Shown: in pieces, positions 19,306 through 21,182 of the stretch
Layout: the number at the start of each line of letters is the position of its first letter
Position numbering within the stretch: position 1 is the stretch's first letter
From: a virus
IMG/VR virus record: IMGVR_UViG_3300013112_000473
Span: 1-21,182 of that record
DNA length: 21,182 bases
Direction: 5' to 3' (one strand)
Translations under genes and position numbers: made by a program
The notes under the pieces: model-generated
The model's input: the letters and a program-made list of their open reading frames with translations, nothing else
What the model was told of the DNA's origin: nothing
Database searches by the model: none

Positions 19306-19383
19306 TTAGTTTCTACAACAATAAATAATCCCCACCAGTGCTATAATAGCTACTGATATAAGGACAATATCATTTAATGTCAT
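19306..19383 (-). CDS. Single-helix membrane miniprotein (25 aa)
   Basis: 25 residues, nearly all one helix: NDIVLISVAIIALVGIIYCC then RN. The ATG overlaps the upstream stop as ATGA, and the stop is 3 bases before the next ATG, so the frame fills a gap exactly in a coupled operon. Function unknown. Confidence 0.5.
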   Translation of the reverse strand: MTLNDIVLISVAIIALVGIIYCCRN

Positions 19384-19772
19384 TTTAAGATGTTTGTTCC
19401 CCAAGTGTTTTCAATTAACATTTTAGTAAGGCCTTTAACTTTAAGTTTTTTCTTAGATGCTTCAACTAGATACTGAGCATCCATTGGATGAATAGACTCT
19501 AACATTGCCTTAAATGACTTGTCTGCTCTTTCTAGTGACACATCACCTTTTGAAAGAGGTACAAGATATTTCGTGATATCTCTCAGACTTTTAGTGGGGG
19601 CGGAGTTGGGGCTCCAATTGATCTTCTTTGATATATGAATAGTTAGATTATCATCAAAGTTTATTTTCATGATGTCTCTTAGCGCAAGACAATCATTATC
19701 ACCTAATATTTTTTGTTTTTCTTCTCGAGTTTGAGCTGAACCAACAGCTTCTAAAATTTCATATATTTCCAT
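19380..19772 (-). CDS. DUF6433-like conserved T4-phage protein (130 aa)
   Basis: 130 residues, helical. EILEAVGSAQTREEKQKIL, LRDIMKINFDDNLTIHIS, a middle SLRDITKYLVPLSKG and FKAMLESIHPMDAQYLVEASKKKLKVKGLTK resemble the small family named DUF6433 in T4-like phages, usually about 130 residues. By eye the order of elements also mirrors the N-terminal domain of this phage's own DNA ligase (12639). Function unknown; DNA binding is a reasonable inference. TAATG overlap with rnh and ATGA overlap with the next gene. Confidence 0.7.
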   Translation of the reverse strand: MEIYEILEAVGSAQTREEKQKILGDNDCLALRDIMKINFDDNLTIHISKKINWSPNSAPTKSLRDITKYLVPLSKGDVSLERADKSFKAMLESIHPMDAQYLVEASKKKLKVKGLTKMLIENTWGTNILK

Positions 19773-20629
19773 TAAAATTCACCTGCACATTCGATTAACA
19801 TATTCATTTTATTATCAACAAGGTAGTTGAAAACATTACCTCTACTTGGATATTTATACCTTTCTAATTGGCTGATTGCAGATTGTTTAACATCATCCGG
19901 CATCAGTTTCAAATCAATCATAACCTTATTGCGTATATAGTTGCGATATTCTGACTCTTCCATCACATCTTCAAGTTTGTCTTTATTCTCCCATAAGAAA
20001 TCCATTTTCTTCTTTCTCATAGGGGTTTGTCTAATCTTGTCTGTGAAAGCGTTATCAGGAGATAAGATGTTTGGTACTCCATCAGAAGAGTCCCCTTTCA
20101 ATACATGGTCAAATAAGTAACGATTTGGATTATCATCTTTAACCATTTTATCTTGCATAGGAGAATATTGAACAACATCGCCTAAACTATGTAGCTGAAT
20201 GAAGTCTTTATCAGCTGATACAATAGCTACTTTGTCTCCTCCGAACTTTTCCATCTCTTCAATGGTGATAGCACCAATAATATCATCAGCCTCTCCATTA
20301 TCTACTTTGATTACTGCGTACGGGAAATTATCTCTGATATCATCAGCTGTTGCTTCAAGAAGGTGATAGATTTCAGTCCAATCATACTTGTCTTTTTCAC
20401 GATTGGTTTTGCGGGAAGCTTTATATTCAGGATAGTAATTTTTTCGCCAAGAAAGTCCCTCTAAACATATAATCATTTGCCCCCACTCATCTTCAGGGAA
20501 TCTGTTTCTATATGTTCTGATATTGTTCAGGATGATGTGCTTAACAAGACTTTCTGACAACACCTCTCCTCTATTCAATTGTCCTAATATGGATCCAACT
20601 GAAATACCATTGTAATCTACAAGTACCAT
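19772..20629 (-). CDS. rnh: RNase H (FEN-type 5'-3' exonuclease)
   Basis: 285 residues against 305 in T4 RNase H, which removes RNA primers and adjacent DNA from Okazaki fragments. Acidic metal ligands in order: Asp5 (VLVDYNG), Glu57 (IICLEGLSWRK, where T4 has Asp71), VDNGEADD (Asp110, Glu113, Asp115/116), SADKDF (Asp140, Asp142) and KGDSSDGV. The helix-hairpin region is followed by a C-terminal YKYPSRGNVFNYLVDNKMNMLIECAGEF, close to the T4 ending YKLPPRGKIYSYF...NEF. AGGAG lies 6-7 bases before the ATG. In T4, rnh also lies in the 33-59-32 neighbourhood. Confidence 0.9.
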   Translation of the reverse strand: MVLVDYNGISVGSILGQLNRGEVLSESLVKHIILNNIRTYRNRFPEDEWGQMIICLEGLSWRKNYYPEYKASRKTNREKDKYDWTEIYHLLEATADDIRDNFPYAVIKVDNGEADDIIGAITIEEMEKFGGDKVAIVSADKDFIQLHSLGDVVQYSPMQDKMVKDDNPNRYLFDHVLKGDSSDGVPNILSPDNAFTDKIRQTPMRKKKMDFLWENKDKLEDVMEESEYRNYIRNKVMIDLKLMPDDVKQSAISQLERYKYPSRGNVFNYLVDNKMNMLIECAGEF

Positions 20630-20632
20630 AAT

Positions 20633-21049
20633 CTACTCCTTCAAATTCTTTACCGAACCAATACCCAACTTGATTGCGATAATACCATTATAATTATCCT
20701 CCCTAAGAAGGACATCTTCATCGAACTGGATCTTTGCTTCCATATAGTTCGTTTCACCTCTTGTTTTACATAGTCTGATAATTTCTCTTTTAAACTTATC
20801 TTTTCCTAGTAACTCAATGTCTTCTAGTAGTCTCTTACTGGAACCCCAATAATCCATCCAGTCGGTTTCCGTGATCTTATGTCGCTTGTTTTTACGTCCT
20901 TTGAGGGGGGCGAGTTTTCTTTTACTTTTGAAGTACTTTCTCCCCACGTAATCATGTCCGGATTCCAAATTAGTAATTCTATAAACAAAGCCATAATGAT
21001 CACCAATATCAGTAGAAGTAAACTCTTTACCGTCATAAATCCACATCAT
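20633..21049 (-). CDS. SegE-like GIY-YIG endonuclease
   Basis: 138 residues from the ATG at 21049, giving the usual family opening MMWIYDGKEFT. Longer starts at 21058 (ATG) and 21082 (GTG) are possible but overlap the upstream gene more. GFVYRITN (about 20-27) and HDYVGRKYF (about 32-40) are the GIY and YIG strands with the Arg. WMDYWGSSKRLLEDIELLGKDKFKREII and NYMEAKIQF (the metal-binding Glu) follow. This is the SegE-like GIY-YIG family common in T4-like phages, often free-standing homing enzymes or repair nucleases. It is followed by rnh after 3 bases, so it is fixed in the operon rather than inserted. Confidence 0.75.
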   Translation of the reverse strand: MMWIYDGKEFTSTDIGDHYGFVYRITNLESGHDYVGRKYFKSKRKLAPLKGRKNKRHKITETDWMDYWGSSKRLLEDIELLGKDKFKREIIRLCKTRGETNYMEAKIQFDEDVLLREDNYNGIIAIKLGIGSVKNLKE

Positions 21050-21182
21050 CGAATCCATCTCGCCATTCACATTCACATCCACAGAACGGGCAATAGGGAG
21101 TTTCGATCTCCATTTCAGTCACATTAACCATCATCGGACCATCAGCATCTACCAAAACTTCGTACTCGCTATTACATTGTTC
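21033..21182 (-). CDS. Zinc-ribbon protein (partial, 5' end outside window)
   Basis: The last 49 codons of a leftward gene whose start is beyond the window. It reads EQCNSEYEVLVDADGPMMVN, then METPYC-type sequence: YCPFCGCECEWRDGFDDVDL. A CPFCGC knuckle plus a leading Cys gives half or all of a small zinc ribbon. It overlaps the SegE-like start by 17 bases. Family unknown; such short ribbon proteins are common near phage replication genes. Confidence 0.6.
   Translation of the reverse strand, partial: EQCNSEYEVLVDADGPMMVNVTEMEIETPYCPFCGCECEWRDGFDDVDL

Noticed and set aside
19851-19858. TATAAATA on the minus strand inside rnh
   Set aside because: Falls in the codons for RYKYPS, far from a start codon; coding coincidence is the simpler explanation.
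1-21182. tRNA genes, integrase or attachment sites
   Set aside because: None was seen on reading; no cloverleaf-type sequence or recombinase motif could be supported.

Overview
The window is part of a T4-like myovirus genome. It is AT-rich and compact: genes overlap by 1 to 20 bases, often as ATGA or TAATG, and there are T4-type late promoters (NATAAATA) and several strong sigma70-type early promoters. The recognisable proteins are T4 core functions in forms typical of marine T4-like phages (a gp32 without the zinc site, a SegE-like GIY-YIG protein, PhoH). Signal peptides and a beta-barrel outer-membrane protein point to a Gram-negative host. No photosynthesis genes are seen, so nothing argues for a cyanobacterial host. 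The host cannot be named from this window.

Layout. (1) 1-5696, late virion module. A leftward gp48-like baseplate gene diverges from a rightward run: head-completion nuclease gp4, a conserved virion-associated protein, a tail-tube-fold protein (gp54/gp19 family), gp26, a gp51-like segment reachable only by -1 frameshift, and a tape-measure-like coiled-coil protein. The order tube, chaperone/frameshift product, tape measure is the one seen in many long-tailed phages. (2) 5699-13066, leftward replication/transcription module. In transcription order it runs: a hypothetical gene, DNA ligase, about ten small hypothetical genes, a conserved 366-aa protein, late co-activator gp33, helicase loader gp59 and gp32, ending at a GNRA-loop terminator. 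(3) 13078-14472, an accessory patch of very small genes. Several are headed by near-identical promoter-leader units, and one is a chimeric ORF. (4) 14734-16413, an envelope cassette of three leftward genes with signal peptides (a porin-like barrel, a 65-aa periplasmic protein and an Asn/Gly-rich secreted protein), bordered by strong terminators and a decayed GIY-YIG-like fragment. (5) 16493-21182, leftward nucleotide and DNA metabolism: a membrane miniprotein, HAD-type nucleotidase, WYL_2-like SH3 protein, Cys-rich protein, PD-(D/E)XK exonuclease, PhoH, FmdB-like protein, membrane miniprotein, DUF6433-like protein, RNase H, SegE-like endonuclease and a zinc-ribbon protein cut by the window edge.

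How it works together. Leftward genes are served by early promoters with TTGAC(T/A)-N17-TATAAT architecture and build the replication machinery (gp32, gp59, ligase, RNase H). gp33 then links replication to late transcription from the NATAAATA promoters that drive the tail and head genes. The least explained points are the gp26/gp51 frameshift, a phoH reading frame with no canonical start codon, leaderless-looking promoter/ATG arrangements, the secreted-protein cassette, and the repeated leader module with membrane miniproteins.
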